The position numbers and the translations under genes are program-made. Source: Burkholderiales bacterium (GTDB lineage Bacteria > Pseudomonadota > Gammaproteobacteria > Burkholderiales > Casimicrobiaceae). Taken from it: DNA of 64,000 nucleotides. The first letter of the stretch is position 1; every line of letters begins with the position of its first letter. This document shows, piece after piece, positions 1 through 10,678 of the stretch. The stretch lies in contig JABTUF010000001.1 of NCBI GenBank assembly GCA_015075645.1, positions 496,001-560,000 of the forward strand, read 5' to 3'. The notes below the pieces were generated by a model. It ran no database searches. It had not been told where the DNA came from and saw only the letters and a list, made by a program, of their open reading frames with translations.

Positions 1-1
1 G

Positions 2-1528
2 GTGCCGCGGGTCGAACGCCCCGGCGAGCGCGAGGAGCGCCGCGCGCACGACGACCTGACCGAGCGGCTCGCCGCCGCCGCGAAGTTCTACCGCGCGGAA
101 CTCAAGAACGCGCCGCGCGCGATCGAGTACCTCAAGTCGCGGGGCCTCACCGGCACGATCGCCGCGCGCTTCGAGATCGGCTACGCGCCCGACGAGTGGA
201 CCGCGCTGGAACGCGCGTTTCCCGACTATCAGGACGCGGGCCTCGAGACCGCGGGGCTCGTCGTCAAGGGCGACGCCGGCAAGCGCTACGACCGCTTCCG
301 CGACCGCGTCATGTTCCCGATCCACGACGCGCGCGGGCGCATCGTCGGCTTCGGCGGCCGCGTGCTCGACCGCGGCGAACCGAAGTACCTCAACTCGCCG
401 GAGACCCCGCTCTTCTCGAAGGGCCGCGAACTCTACGGCCTGTGGCTCGCGCGGAACGCGATCCGCGAACGCGAGCGCGTCGTCGTCGTCGAGGGCTACA
501 TGGACGTCGTCGCGCTCGCGCAGCACGGCGTCGAGTACGCGGTCGCGACGCTCGGCACCGCGACGACGGCGGTGCACGCGCAGAAGCTCTTCCGGCTCGC
601 CGACCACGTCGTGTTCTGCTTCGACGGCGACGCCGCCGGGCGCAAGGCCGCGTGGCGCGCGCTCGAGAACGCGCTGCCGGTGCTCGCCGACGGCAAGGAC
701 GCGCGCTTCCTGTTCCTGCCCGACGGCGAGGACCCGGACGACTACGTGCGCCGACGCGGGCGCGCCGCGTTCGAGGAGGCGCTCTCCTCCGCCACGCCGC
801 TCTCCGGGTTCCTGATCGCCGAGTTGTCCGCGCGCCACCCACTCGACTCCGACGAGGGCCGTGCCGCATTCGTCGCCGCAGCTCGTCCGCTCGTGAGCCA
901 GATCGCCGCCCCGGTGCTCGCCGCGTTGATCATCCGCCGCATCGCCGAGATCGCCGGCCTTCCCGAGGCGCAGATCGCGCCGATCGTGCAGGCGAACGTC
1001 CGCCCGCCCCGGGACGATGGCCCGGCGGACCACGTCCGCCACGAGGGGACTCGCCCGGATCCCGCGTTCCGGCCACGCGCAGGTTCGCGACCGCCGGTGC
1101 GTCGTGCGCCGTCGCTCGCGCGGCAACTTCTGCAGGCGATCCTGCTCCAACCTTCGATCGTGCGCGAGGTCGACATCCCGCCCGCCGGCGAGAACTCGCC
1201 GGACGCCGCTGCATTGGCCGCGGTCGTGGCGTGGTGCGCGGGGGCGGGCGAATCGATCACGACAGCGGGACTCGTGCAGGCGTTCGACGGCACCGAACAC
1301 GAAGGCGCGCTCGTGGCGGCGCTGGCCTCGGCCGAGGACCAGGGCATCACGGAGGAGCAGGCGGCGACCCTCCTGCGCGACGGCGTCGAGCGCTGGCGTG
1401 AGCAGGAGGAGCAGCGCCGGATCGCCGCGCTGCTCTCCACCCCGCTCGACCAGTTGACGACCGAGCAGAAGGACCTCGTGCGCCGCCGCATGGGCACGGG
1501 GCGGATCCCCAAGGATTCGGCGGCCTGA
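2..1528 (+). CDS. dnaG: DNA primase DnaG (5' end outside window)
   Basis: Makes the RNA primers for chromosome replication. The reading frame is already open at the window edge and begins inside the protein: the N-terminal CHC2 zinc finger (roughly the first 90-100 residues) is missing, so the gene is cut by the window, not truncated in the genome. The catalytic core is intact, with the TOPRIM motif EGYMD encoded near 491 and DGDAAG near 623, followed by GEDPDDYV. The C-terminal part is the less conserved DnaB-interacting region. It lies 220 bp upstream of rpoD, the usual macromolecular-synthesis order. The GTG at position 2 should not be taken as the true start. Confidence 0.95.
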   Translation: MPRVERPGEREERRAHDDLTERLAAAAKFYRAELKNAPRAIEYLKSRGLTGTIAARFEIGYAPDEWTALERAFPDYQDAGLETAGLVVKGDAGKRYDRFRDRVMFPIHDARGRIVGFGGRVLDRGEPKYLNSPETPLFSKGRELYGLWLARNAIRERERVVVVEGYMDVVALAQHGVEYAVATLGTATTAVHAQKLFRLADHVVFCFDGDAAGRKAAWRALENALPVLADGKDARFLFLPDGEDPDDYVRRRGRAAFEEALSSATPLSGFLIAELSARHPLDSDEGRAAFVAAARPLVSQIAAPVLAALIIRRIAEIAGLPEAQIAPIVQANVRPPRDDGPADHVRHEGTRPDPAFRPRAGSRPPVRRAPSLARQLLQAILLQPSIVREVDIPPAGENSPDAAALAAVVAWCAGAGESITTAGLVQAFDGTEHEGALVAALASAEDQGITEEQAATLLRDGVERWREQEEQRRIAALLSTPLDQLTTEQKDLVRRRMGTGRIPKDSAA

Positions 1529-1648
1529 TGGACTCGCAGGCGCGAAACCCCTGGCGCGCATCCGGCCCGTTACCGGTCCGAGGGGCGTTGTCGCCCGGTC
1601 GCCCGCTGCAGCAGTGGCCGACGGAGTGCGCATCGGGCAACCGCATGA

Positions 1649-1654
1649 TATGAT
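1649..1654 (+). promoter_or_regulatory. candidate -10 box upstream of rpoD
   Basis: TATGAT lies in a short AT-richer island (about 1645-1667) in the otherwise GC-rich dnaG-rpoD spacer, about 95 bp before the rpoD start. No good -35 hexamer is visible at 16-18 bp upstream, so this is a weak call for an rpoD-proximal promoter. Confidence 0.35.
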
Positions 1655-1749
1655 TTGAGGTTTTCCCACGTCGGCCCCACATGGGAGCCGACGCCTCGCC
1701 GGGCCGGCCCGCATGCGGCCCCGTGACGATCGCCGAGACCAGGAAGCCC

Positions 1750-4176
<2,427 letters not shown>

Positions 4177-4179
4177 GGC

Positions 4180-4198
4180 GACAGGAGTCAGAGGACAG
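4180..4198 (+). repeat. short degenerate copy of a dispersed repeat
   Basis: GACAGGAGTCAGAGGACAG directly after the rpoD stop matches one edge of the larger dispersed repeats near 26349-26420 (opposite strand) and 33235-33300. It is followed by GACCTGTC. Probably a remnant of that repeat family. Confidence 0.45.
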
Positions 4199-4282
4199 AC
4201 CTGTCAACCGTCCGGAACGCCTGCGATCCTCGTGGGCGGACATCGGGGGTCGCGCGCACGATCGCGACCATGAGGGGCCACC

Positions 4283-4861
4283 ATGGAACTCGAAAGGGCC
4301 GAGAAGCGCTACCGGCTCGCCACCGGCGACTACGCGCGGCTCGCGGGGTTCCGCCACGCGATACGCGCCTTCCTGCGGTTCAGCGAGGCGGCCGCCGCCG
4401 CGGCCGGGCTGTCCGCGCAGCACTACCAGGCGATGCTGGTGCTGCGCGGCTGGCCGGACGGCGCGCGCGTGACGATCGCGGACCTCGCGCAGCAGTTGAT
4501 GATCAAGCACAACAGCGCGGTCGGCCTCGTCGACCGGCTGGTGGACGAGTCGCTCGTGGTCCGGGAGGCCTCGAGCGCCGATCGGCGCAAGGTCGAACTC
4601 CGGCTCACCTCGCGCGGCCGGCAGGTTCTCGCGAAGCTCGCGGCGATGCACCGCGCCGAACTGGAGCGCATCGGCCCGGCGATGAGGCGGTTCTTCGGCG
4701 AAGTCGCCCGCCTCGGGGTGGTCGACGCCGTTCCCCCGGGCCGGCGCGCGGCCGGCGCACGGGCGAGTCGGCTACAGGCTTCGCTCGAGTCTCCGCCCGG
4801 CTCCGCGGAGCCGAGTCGCAGAACCCGCAGGGGCGGCTCGTCCACGGCCCGCCGTCGCTGA
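4283..4861 (+). CDS. MarR-family transcriptional regulator
   Basis: 192 aa; a winged-helix repressor or activator of the MarR type. Residues about 60-120 hold the wHTH: IADLAQQLMIKHNSAVGLVDRLVDE (read here as two parts) is the recognition region and the wing has SADRRKVELRLTSRGR. MarR proteins normally end soon after the dimerisation helix, near residue 150. Here the last 45 or so residues are a basic, Arg/Ser-rich tail without family similarity, which looks like read-through past a lost stop or a frameshift. Its target is not evident; the nearest neighbour is the N-acetyltransferase gene. Confidence 0.8.
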   Translation: MELERAEKRYRLATGDYARLAGFRHAIRAFLRFSEAAAAAAGLSAQHYQAMLVLRGWPDGARVTIADLAQQLMIKHNSAVGLVDRLVDESLVVREASSADRRKVELRLTSRGRQVLAKLAAMHRAELERIGPAMRRFFGEVARLGVVDAVPPGRRAAGARASRLQASLESPPGSAEPSRRTRRGGSSTARRR

Positions 4862-4984
4862 GCGTCACGCCCGCGGCGCGGACCGTCGGATCGTCCGCGG
4901 GCAGGCGCTCCCTGCGCGCACGGGGGCCGCGCGCGGCGGCGATCTGGTAGGTTGCGCCTGCCGCCCCTGCCTGCCCGTTCAGCC

Positions 4985-5812
4985 ATGGACCTCGACGCGT
5001 ACCTGCGCCGCATCGCCTACGACGGTTCGCGCGAGCCGTCGCTTCGCACGCTCGCCGCCGTGCTGCGCCACCACGCGATGGCGATTCCGTTCGAGAACCT
5101 CTCGGTGCTCGTGCACGGCGCGCCCGCGTTCGACATCGACGCGCTCGAGGACAAGATCGTGCGGCGGGCCCGCGGAGGCTGGTGCTTCGAGCACAACCAC
5201 CTGCTGCTCTTCGCGCTGCGGTCGCTCGGATTCGACGCGACGCCGCTGTCGGCGCGGGTCCGCTACGGCGTCCCCCGCGGCACGATCACGCCACGCACCC
5301 ACATGGTCCTGTGCGTGCGGGTGGACGGGCAGCGGCTGCTCGTCGATGGCGGGTTCGGCCGGCACACGCCGACCGCGCCGGTGGACCTCGACCTGCGCGC
5401 GCCGCAGCGCACCGCACACGAGGACGCGAGGATCGTCGAGGACGGCGACGCCCTGCTGCTCCAGATCGACGTCGCGGGCGATTGGCGCGACGGCTACAGC
5501 TTCGACTTCGTGCGCCAGCATCCGGTCGACTTCGCGCAGATGAGCTGGTACACCGCGACGCGCCCCGGCGCGCTCTTCGCGAACAACCTCGTCGCCGCGC
5601 TGCCGGTGGAGGGCGGCCGGGTCACGCTCCTCAATCGCACGCTCACGCGACGCACGCTCGCCGGGGCGGAGGAACAGACGCAACTCGACTCGATCGATGC
5701 GTTGAGCGACGCACTGGCCCGGTCCTTCGGCATCCGGCCGGACGACGCCGAACTCGACGCCGCCTGGGAAATCGGCGGGCGCGGGGCGGCCGCGGCGGCA
5801 ACGGTCGCGTAG
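4985..5812 (+). CDS. arylamine N-acetyltransferase
   Basis: 275 aa; transfers acetyl from acetyl-CoA to arylamines or hydrazines through a cysteine thioester, in the cytoplasm. The start at 4985 (MDLDAYLRRI) fits the family N terminus better than the ATG at 4952. The catalytic triad is complete: Cys67 in RGGWCFE, His106 in THMVL and Asp121 in VDGGFG, at the spacing of known NATs (about 69/107/122). Family length is 270-290 aa. It lies 120 bp downstream of a MarR gene. A link to aromatic metabolism is possible but not shown. Confidence 0.93.
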   Translation: MDLDAYLRRIAYDGSREPSLRTLAAVLRHHAMAIPFENLSVLVHGAPAFDIDALEDKIVRRARGGWCFEHNHLLLFALRSLGFDATPLSARVRYGVPRGTITPRTHMVLCVRVDGQRLLVDGGFGRHTPTAPVDLDLRAPQRTAHEDARIVEDGDALLLQIDVAGDWRDGYSFDFVRQHPVDFAQMSWYTATRPGALFANNLVAALPVEGGRVTLLNRTLTRRTLAGAEEQTQLDSIDALSDALARSFGIRPDDAELDAAWEIGGRGAAAAATVA

Positions 5813-5855
5813 GCCGCCGTGGGGCGGGGCGACCGGATTCGATAGACTCCGGTTC

Positions 5856-6596
5856 TTGCGCCGGGCCATCCTCTCCGACATCCACGCGAACCGCGAGGCG
5901 CTCGACGCCTGCCTCGCCCACGCACGCTCGAAACGCGCGGATGCCTACGCGCTGCTGGGCGACTTCGTGGGCTACGGCGCCGACGCGGCCGCGGTCGTCG
6001 ATCGCGTCATGCGCCTGGCGGCCGACGGCGCCATCGTGCTCAAGGGCAACCACGACGCGGCGCTCGAGGAACGGGAGAGCTACTTCCACGCCGATGCGCA
6101 CGCGTCGCTCGACTGGGCGGAGCAGACGCTCTCCGCCGACCAGAAGCGATTCCTCGCCGGACTGCCGCTCGTCGCCCGTGCGCCGCCGGCATCCTTCGTC
6201 CACGCGTCGGCCGTCGAGCCCGCGCGCTGGACCTACGTCGACAGCGCCACCCTCGCGGCCCGATGCTCGGAAGCGGCGGGCACGCCCTACACGTTCTGCG
6301 GCCACGTGCACGACCAGAAGCTGTACTTCGCCACGGCGAAGGGACGCATGCGCGCGTTCACGCCGGTGCCGGGCGTGCGCATTCCGGTGCTCGAGCCGCG
6401 GCGCTGGCTCGGCGTCGTCGGCTCGGTCGGCCAGCCGCGCGACCGCAATCCCGCCGCCGCCTACGCGCTCTTCGACGATGCGGCGCACGACATCACGTTC
6501 TACCGGGTTCCCTACGACCACCACGCGGCGGCGCGCAGGATCCGCGAAGCCGGCCTTCCGGGCACGCTCGCCTACCGCATCGAAGCCGGCATCTGA
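5856..6596 (+). CDS. calcineurin-like metallophosphoesterase
   Basis: 246 aa; YfcE/ApaH-superfamily dinuclear metal phosphoesterase with all motifs: SDIHANREAL near the N terminus, GDFVGYG, KGNHD and GHVHDQKL. Substrate not predictable. No ATG is available near the first motif; the start is the TTG at 5856. TAGACT at 5843-5848 would place transcription initiation at or within a base or two of this TTG, so the message might be leaderless. The gene precedes a Ser/Thr kinase gene by 52 bp on the same strand, and the two could form a phosphorylation-related pair, which is inference. Confidence 0.85.
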   Translation: MRRAILSDIHANREALDACLAHARSKRADAYALLGDFVGYGADAAAVVDRVMRLAADGAIVLKGNHDAALEERESYFHADAHASLDWAEQTLSADQKRFLAGLPLVARAPPASFVHASAVEPARWTYVDSATLAARCSEAAGTPYTFCGHVHDQKLYFATAKGRMRAFTPVPGVRIPVLEPRRWLGVVGSVGQPRDRNPAAAYALFDDAAHDITFYRVPYDHHAAARRIREAGLPGTLAYRIEAGI

Positions 6597-6648
6597 GCCG
6601 CGATGGACGCACCCTCCCACCCCGTCCGGTTCGTTCGCGGGTGATCGC

Positions 6649-8097
6649 ATGCCGACCCTCGTCTCGACCGGCGACGCCTTCGACGGATATGCGGTCGGGC
6701 CGCGACTGCACGAGGGCGGCAACGGCTACATCTTCCACGTGATCGCGGATCCCGCGCACGATCCGGGCTACCCGCTCGTGATGAAGGTTCCCGGCGTCGG
6801 GCGGGGCGAGCCCACGCTCGGCGTCGTGAGCTTCGAGATCGAGGAGGCGATCCTGCCGCGCCTCTCCGGCGCGCATGTCCCGCGGGTCGCCGGCATCGGC
6901 ACCGAGCCGATGCGCCCCTACATCGTGATGGAACTGATCGAGGGCGAGGGCCTGTCGGCGATCGTCGAGCGCGCCCCGCTGCCGGCCGCGGAGGTCGCGC
7001 GCATCGGCGCGGCGCTCGCCGACGCCCTGCACGACGTGCACCGGCAGAACGTCGTGCATCACGACGTGAAGCCCGAGAACTTCATCCTGCGTGCGGACGG
7101 TAGCGCGGTGCTGCTCGACTTCGGCTTCGCGCATCACGCGGAGCTGCCCGACCTGATCGCGGAGGACGAGAGCTTCCGCGGCGCCGGATCGTCCGCCTAC
7201 GTGTCTCCCGAGCAGCTCTCGGGGCACCGCGGCGACCCGCGCAGCGACGTCTTCGGGCTGGGCGCGCTCCTCTACCAGCTCGCGACCGGGACGACGCCGT
7301 TCGGCGAACCCGAGACCTTCGACGGGCTCCAGGACCGGCGCTGGCGCGTGCCCGCGCCGCCGCGCGCGCTCGCCCGAGAACTCCCGCCGTGGCTGCAGGA
7401 GGTGATCCTGCACGCGCTCGAGCCCGATCCCTCGCACCGCACGCCGTCGGCCGCGCACGTCGCGTTCGATCTCCGCCATCCGGACGAGGTGAAGCTCTCC
7501 GCGCGCGCGTCGCGCACCGAATCCGCCGGACTGGGCGAGCAGTTCCGCAACTGGTGGCAGGCGCGCGGCACGACGGTGAGCCCGGCGGCGCCGCGCACCG
7601 CGCTCTCGCGCCTGCCGGTGGTCGTCGTCGCGATCGACACCGTGCGCATCGACGATCCGCGCCACGAGGCGATCCGCCGCACGATCGCCAAGATCGTCGC
7701 GGCGAACGACGACTACCGGCTGCTCATCGTCGCCGCCATCGCGGCCGCGCCGCTCGGCGAGGGCGCATCGCTCGAGGAGACGTCGTCCGGCCGCCAGCTC
7801 GCGCACCGGCACCTGCTGCGCGCATGGTTCGCGCCGCTCCGCCTGCCCGCCGAGCAGACCTCGCTGCACGTCGTCGAATCCGCCGACCCCGCGAACGCGA
7901 TCCTCGACATCGCGCGCACCAACAACGCGGACCTGATCGTGCTGGGCGCGCCCGCGCCGCGCGAGCGCACGTTCGCGTGGTGGCGATCCACCGCGTCGAC
8001 CGTCGCCTCGGAGGCCCCGTGCAGCGTCTACCTCGTGCGCGTGCCCGGCACGCCGCCGTCCGCCCCGCCGCCTCCGACGGCGCACGGCACGGCGTAG
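6649..8097 (+). CDS. Ser/Thr protein kinase fused to a C-terminal universal stress (Usp) domain
   Basis: 482 aa. The N-terminal half is a Hanks-type kinase: Gly-rich loop HEGGNGYIF, lysine in VMKVPG, catalytic loop HHDVKPEN near residues 135-143, DFG near 157, activation-segment SPEQL and SDVFGLG. From about residue 320 (LPVVVVAID) to the end there is a UspA-type alpha/beta domain, ending in DLIVLGAP and CSVYLVRVPG. No transmembrane segment is seen, unlike many bacterial PknB proteins, so the enzyme should be cytoplasmic. The start at 6649 removes a long spurious upstream extension. The Usp domain may bind ATP or sense stress for the kinase. Confidence 0.88.
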   Translation: MPTLVSTGDAFDGYAVGPRLHEGGNGYIFHVIADPAHDPGYPLVMKVPGVGRGEPTLGVVSFEIEEAILPRLSGAHVPRVAGIGTEPMRPYIVMELIEGEGLSAIVERAPLPAAEVARIGAALADALHDVHRQNVVHHDVKPENFILRADGSAVLLDFGFAHHAELPDLIAEDESFRGAGSSAYVSPEQLSGHRGDPRSDVFGLGALLYQLATGTTPFGEPETFDGLQDRRWRVPAPPRALARELPPWLQEVILHALEPDPSHRTPSAAHVAFDLRHPDEVKLSARASRTESAGLGEQFRNWWQARGTTVSPAAPRTALSRLPVVVVAIDTVRIDDPRHEAIRRTIAKIVAANDDYRLLIVAAIAAAPLGEGASLEETSSGRQLAHRHLLRAWFAPLRLPAEQTSLHVVESADPANAILDIARTNNADLIVLGAPAPRERTFAWWRSTASTVASEAPCSVYLVRVPGTPPSAPPPPTAHGTA

Positions 8098-8117
8098 CTG
8101 TCGTCTCGCCTGTCCCG

Positions 8118-8699
8118 TCAGGCCTTGCGCCGGCAGGCGGTGTCGGGATGACCGCGGCGGGACACGAGAGCCTCGCTGCCGTCGTTGCGAAGCGCGTAGC
8201 GGGCGCCGACGTAACGAGCACCGGGTTCGGGCGAGGTCGCCACCGCCGTGTCCGTGTCGCCGACGCCGAAGCTCACGACCGCGACCGGGAGTTCCGTGCC
8301 GGGGTAGTAGCGGACGGTGGCCGTGCCGAGCTTCCCGCAGTCGTAGAGCGTCGCCATCGGCGCCACGGCCTCGCCGCTGTGCACCTGCAGCTCGCTGATG
8401 CGTTTCCGGTACGCGAGCATCGCGCAGGCCCGCATCTCGGCGCTCCTCCCGCAAGCGTTGCGCTTCGGCGGCCAGGCGCGCTGCGCGTCCCGCAGCGCGA
8501 TGCGCGCGCGTTCGCCCGCGGCGTTCGCCTCGGCCATGCGGAAGAGTTCGGCGGCACGCAGGTCGAGTTTCGCGAGCGTCTCGTCGCGACAGACGAGCAG
8601 CTCGACCTTGTCCTTCGCTTTCGCGCAGTCGAACGACGTCTTCGCGGCGTGCGCGGCCGGCGCGAGCAGGAGCAATGCCAGGGCCAGCACGGTCGACAA
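8118..8699 (-). CDS. secreted LprI/MliC-like putative lysozyme inhibitor
   Basis: 193 aa. An N-terminal signal peptide (about 18 residues, ending in AHAA) precedes a DUF1311/LprI-like module (FDCAKAKDKVELLVCRDETL, then KRNACG and RACAMLAYRKR; paired Cys). The C-terminal 80 residues look like the MliC/PliC fold: YDCGKLGTATVRYY, then YVGARYALRNDGSEA. Both modules are associated with inhibition of c-type lysozyme in the periplasm. MliC proteins are often lipoproteins, but no lipobox Cys is present here. It is convergent with the kinase gene. The function rests on fold-level motif likeness. Confidence 0.65.
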   Translation of the reverse strand: MSTVLALALLLLAPAAHAAKTSFDCAKAKDKVELLVCRDETLAKLDLRAAELFRMAEANAAGERARIALRDAQRAWPPKRNACGRSAEMRACAMLAYRKRISELQVHSGEAVAPMATLYDCGKLGTATVRYYPGTELPVAVVSFGVGDTDTAVATSPEPGARYVGARYALRNDGSEALVSRRGHPDTACRRKA

Positions 8700-8852
8700 G
8701 GGCGGTCTCCGCCGGCATGCGCGGGATGCGCGTACTATCGTGGTCGCGGTCCGGGGCGGGCGTCAAGGCGAGCCGTCGCCTCGCCGCCGTGTCGGCGGTC
8801 GGCCGACGGACGCGCCCCGTACCGCCTCCATCCTGCGCGAGCATCGCGACGC

Positions 8853-9608
8853 GTGACCTCCCTCATCGATCGCGGAATCGCCGCGGGCGCTTTGCGCGGT
8901 GTCACGATCGCGCTCCTCACCCTTCCCCTCGGCGGCTGCGTGCTGGACCGCGTCCTCGAGACGCATCGTCAGCTCTGCGACGTGCGTCCCCCGCAAGTCG
9001 TCGTCGCGGCGTCGGGCATCGGCTATCGGGTCGACTTCACCCGTCCCACGCTCACGAAGGACGACGTCCTGTGGCTGATCGGACTGTCTCCGACGCGCAT
9101 CGCCGACACGCCGGACGGGCCCCGGCTGGTCTACACGGCCTCTCCTCTGGACCGGGCCCTGCCGCGGGCCGGAACGCTTTCCACCGAACTCGTCTTCCGC
9201 GACGTCGGCGGAGTGCCGAAGCTCGCCGCGACGGTACCGCCCGAACGCGTCGCTTCGCTCGTGCCGCGCGAGATCGTCGACGCCGTCATCGCGACGGTCT
9301 GTCACCCCGAAGTTTCGTTCACCCCGCCCGGCGCGCGCTTCGACCTCGCGCAGGTGCCGCCGGCGGCGTATCCGGACGAGGCGCGCATCGTGGCTCAACT
9401 CGGTCCGCCGCATTTCCGCGACGGGACGAACTTCGGCTACCGATTCTGCCTCGAACCCTGCGATCCGGCGGCGCGACCGATCGCGACGTTCGTCTACGCG
9501 ACCGCCGACGACGGCAGCCTGCGCCGCGCCACGCTCGCGTACTTCCGCTACCAGCTCGACATCGACCGCGTGACGCGCACCGCGACGCTGGCGCTGCGCC
9601 TGCCATGA
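8853..9608 (+). CDS. putative lipoprotein, unknown function
   Basis: 251 aa from the GTG at 8853. The N terminus is a lipoprotein signal with the lipobox LPLGGC, so the mature protein should be acylated and anchored to a membrane. The rest is soluble, with several Cys (CDVRPP, VCHPEV, FCLEPCDP) that could form disulfides. I do not recognise the family. It overlaps the next gene by 4 bp (ATGA), implying translational coupling with that secreted hydrolase. Confidence 0.7.
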   Translation: MTSLIDRGIAAGALRGVTIALLTLPLGGCVLDRVLETHRQLCDVRPPQVVVAASGIGYRVDFTRPTLTKDDVLWLIGLSPTRIADTPDGPRLVYTASPLDRALPRAGTLSTELVFRDVGGVPKLAATVPPERVASLVPREIVDAVIATVCHPEVSFTPPGARFDLAQVPPAAYPDEARIVAQLGPPHFRDGTNFGYRFCLEPCDPAARPIATFVYATADDGSLRRATLAYFRYQLDIDRVTRTATLALRLP

Positions 9609-10525
9609 AGGCGCCCGAGACGGGGCGATCGTCGATCCGGGGGCCGGAACGCCTCGTGACGCTGGCGCGATGGGCCGTGGCGCTCCTCCTCGCCGTCGGG
9701 GGCGGCGGCGCGCTGCCCGCGAACGCGACGCCCGCCACGACGTCTCCCCGCACGACGACCCTCACGCTCGACGACACCAGGACCGACGCGGATGTCTACG
9801 TTCCGGCGGGCGACCCGCCGATCGGCGTGGCGATCGTCGCACACGGCTGGACGCGCTCGAAGGCGCAGCACCGGGATCTCGGCATCGCGCTGGCCGACGC
9901 CGGCGTCGTCGCCATCGTCCCCGACCTCCCGAACGTGCTCGACCTGCGGGGAAACGGGACGCTCGTCGTCGAACTCGTCGGACAGCTCGAAGCGGGAGGG
10001 CTCGGAATGCCGCCGACGCCACGCTCATCGATCGTGCTGATCGGCACGTCGGCCGGCGGACTCGCCACCGTCCACGCCGCGTCGAAACTGCCGGGTCTCG
10101 CGGGCTGGATCGGACTCGACCCGGTCGACCGCACCGGTACCGGCATCTACGCGGCGTCGGAGCTCGAAGCGCCGGCCATCGTGTTCGTCGGCGATGCATC
10201 GGCCTGCAATCTCTTCGGCAGCGGACGCACGATCGCGCGCGCGGCACCGCATCTCGTGCGCATGGAGAAGATCGCCGGCGCATCGCACTGCGACTTCGAG
10301 AGTCCCACGTCGAAGTTCTGCACGCGGCTTTGCGGCAGCGCGACGCGGGAGAAGCAGGATGAGATCCTGCGCGATGCGGTGTCCGCGTCGGTCGACCTGC
10401 TGCGCCGCACGGACCGGCCATACCGACCTCGGCGCGGTCCGACGGACACCGTTCGTTCCACTTTGCCGCCGGGGGACGCCGGCCTCGAACCCGAGCCGGA
10501 CTCCGCAAGCGCACCGGAGCAGTAG
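9605..10525 (+). CDS. exported alpha/beta hydrolase
   Basis: 306 aa. A hydrophobic segment near residues 20-45 (LARWAVALLLAVGGGGALPANA) looks like a signal peptide with a longish N region. The hydrolase fold follows: oxyanion strand VAHGWTRSK, nucleophile elbow GTSAGGLAT, Asp in VFVGDAS and His in GASHCDFE. It resembles chlorophyllase- or dienelactone-hydrolase-like esterases; the substrate is unknown. The ATG overlaps the stop of the lipoprotein gene (ATGA), so both are probably made together and act in the envelope. The last 35 residues are a Pro/Asp-rich tail. Confidence 0.78.
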   Translation: MKAPETGRSSIRGPERLVTLARWAVALLLAVGGGGALPANATPATTSPRTTTLTLDDTRTDADVYVPAGDPPIGVAIVAHGWTRSKAQHRDLGIALADAGVVAIVPDLPNVLDLRGNGTLVVELVGQLEAGGLGMPPTPRSSIVLIGTSAGGLATVHAASKLPGLAGWIGLDPVDRTGTGIYAASELEAPAIVFVGDASACNLFGSGRTIARAAPHLVRMEKIAGASHCDFESPTSKFCTRLCGSATREKQDEILRDAVSASVDLLRRTDRPYRPRRGPTDTVRSTLPPGDAGLEPEPDSASAPEQ

Positions 10526-10583
10526 CGGAGGTTCGTTCCCGCCCCGCAGGTCGGCAAAGATCGTGCACCGCGCGGCGTTGCGG

Positions 10584-10589
10584 TATAAC
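10584..10589 (+). promoter_or_regulatory. candidate -10 box before the MgtE-like gene
   Basis: TATAAC stands out in GC-rich sequence 90 bp upstream of the gene at 10679. No convincing -35 is seen. Confidence 0.35.
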
Positions 10590-10678
10590 GGCGCGTGGCC
10601 GCGCGGGCCGTCGCCGCAGGATCCCACCCGCAGCAGCGGTCCGCGTCACCCGTTTCCTCGCCGTGCCGGGAGATCGCC

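Noticed and set aside
10595..10678. Longer MgtE-like protein starting at 10595
   Set aside because: The added residues have no domain and the first possible start lies very close to the -10-like TATAAC; the ATG at 10679 has a ribosome site.
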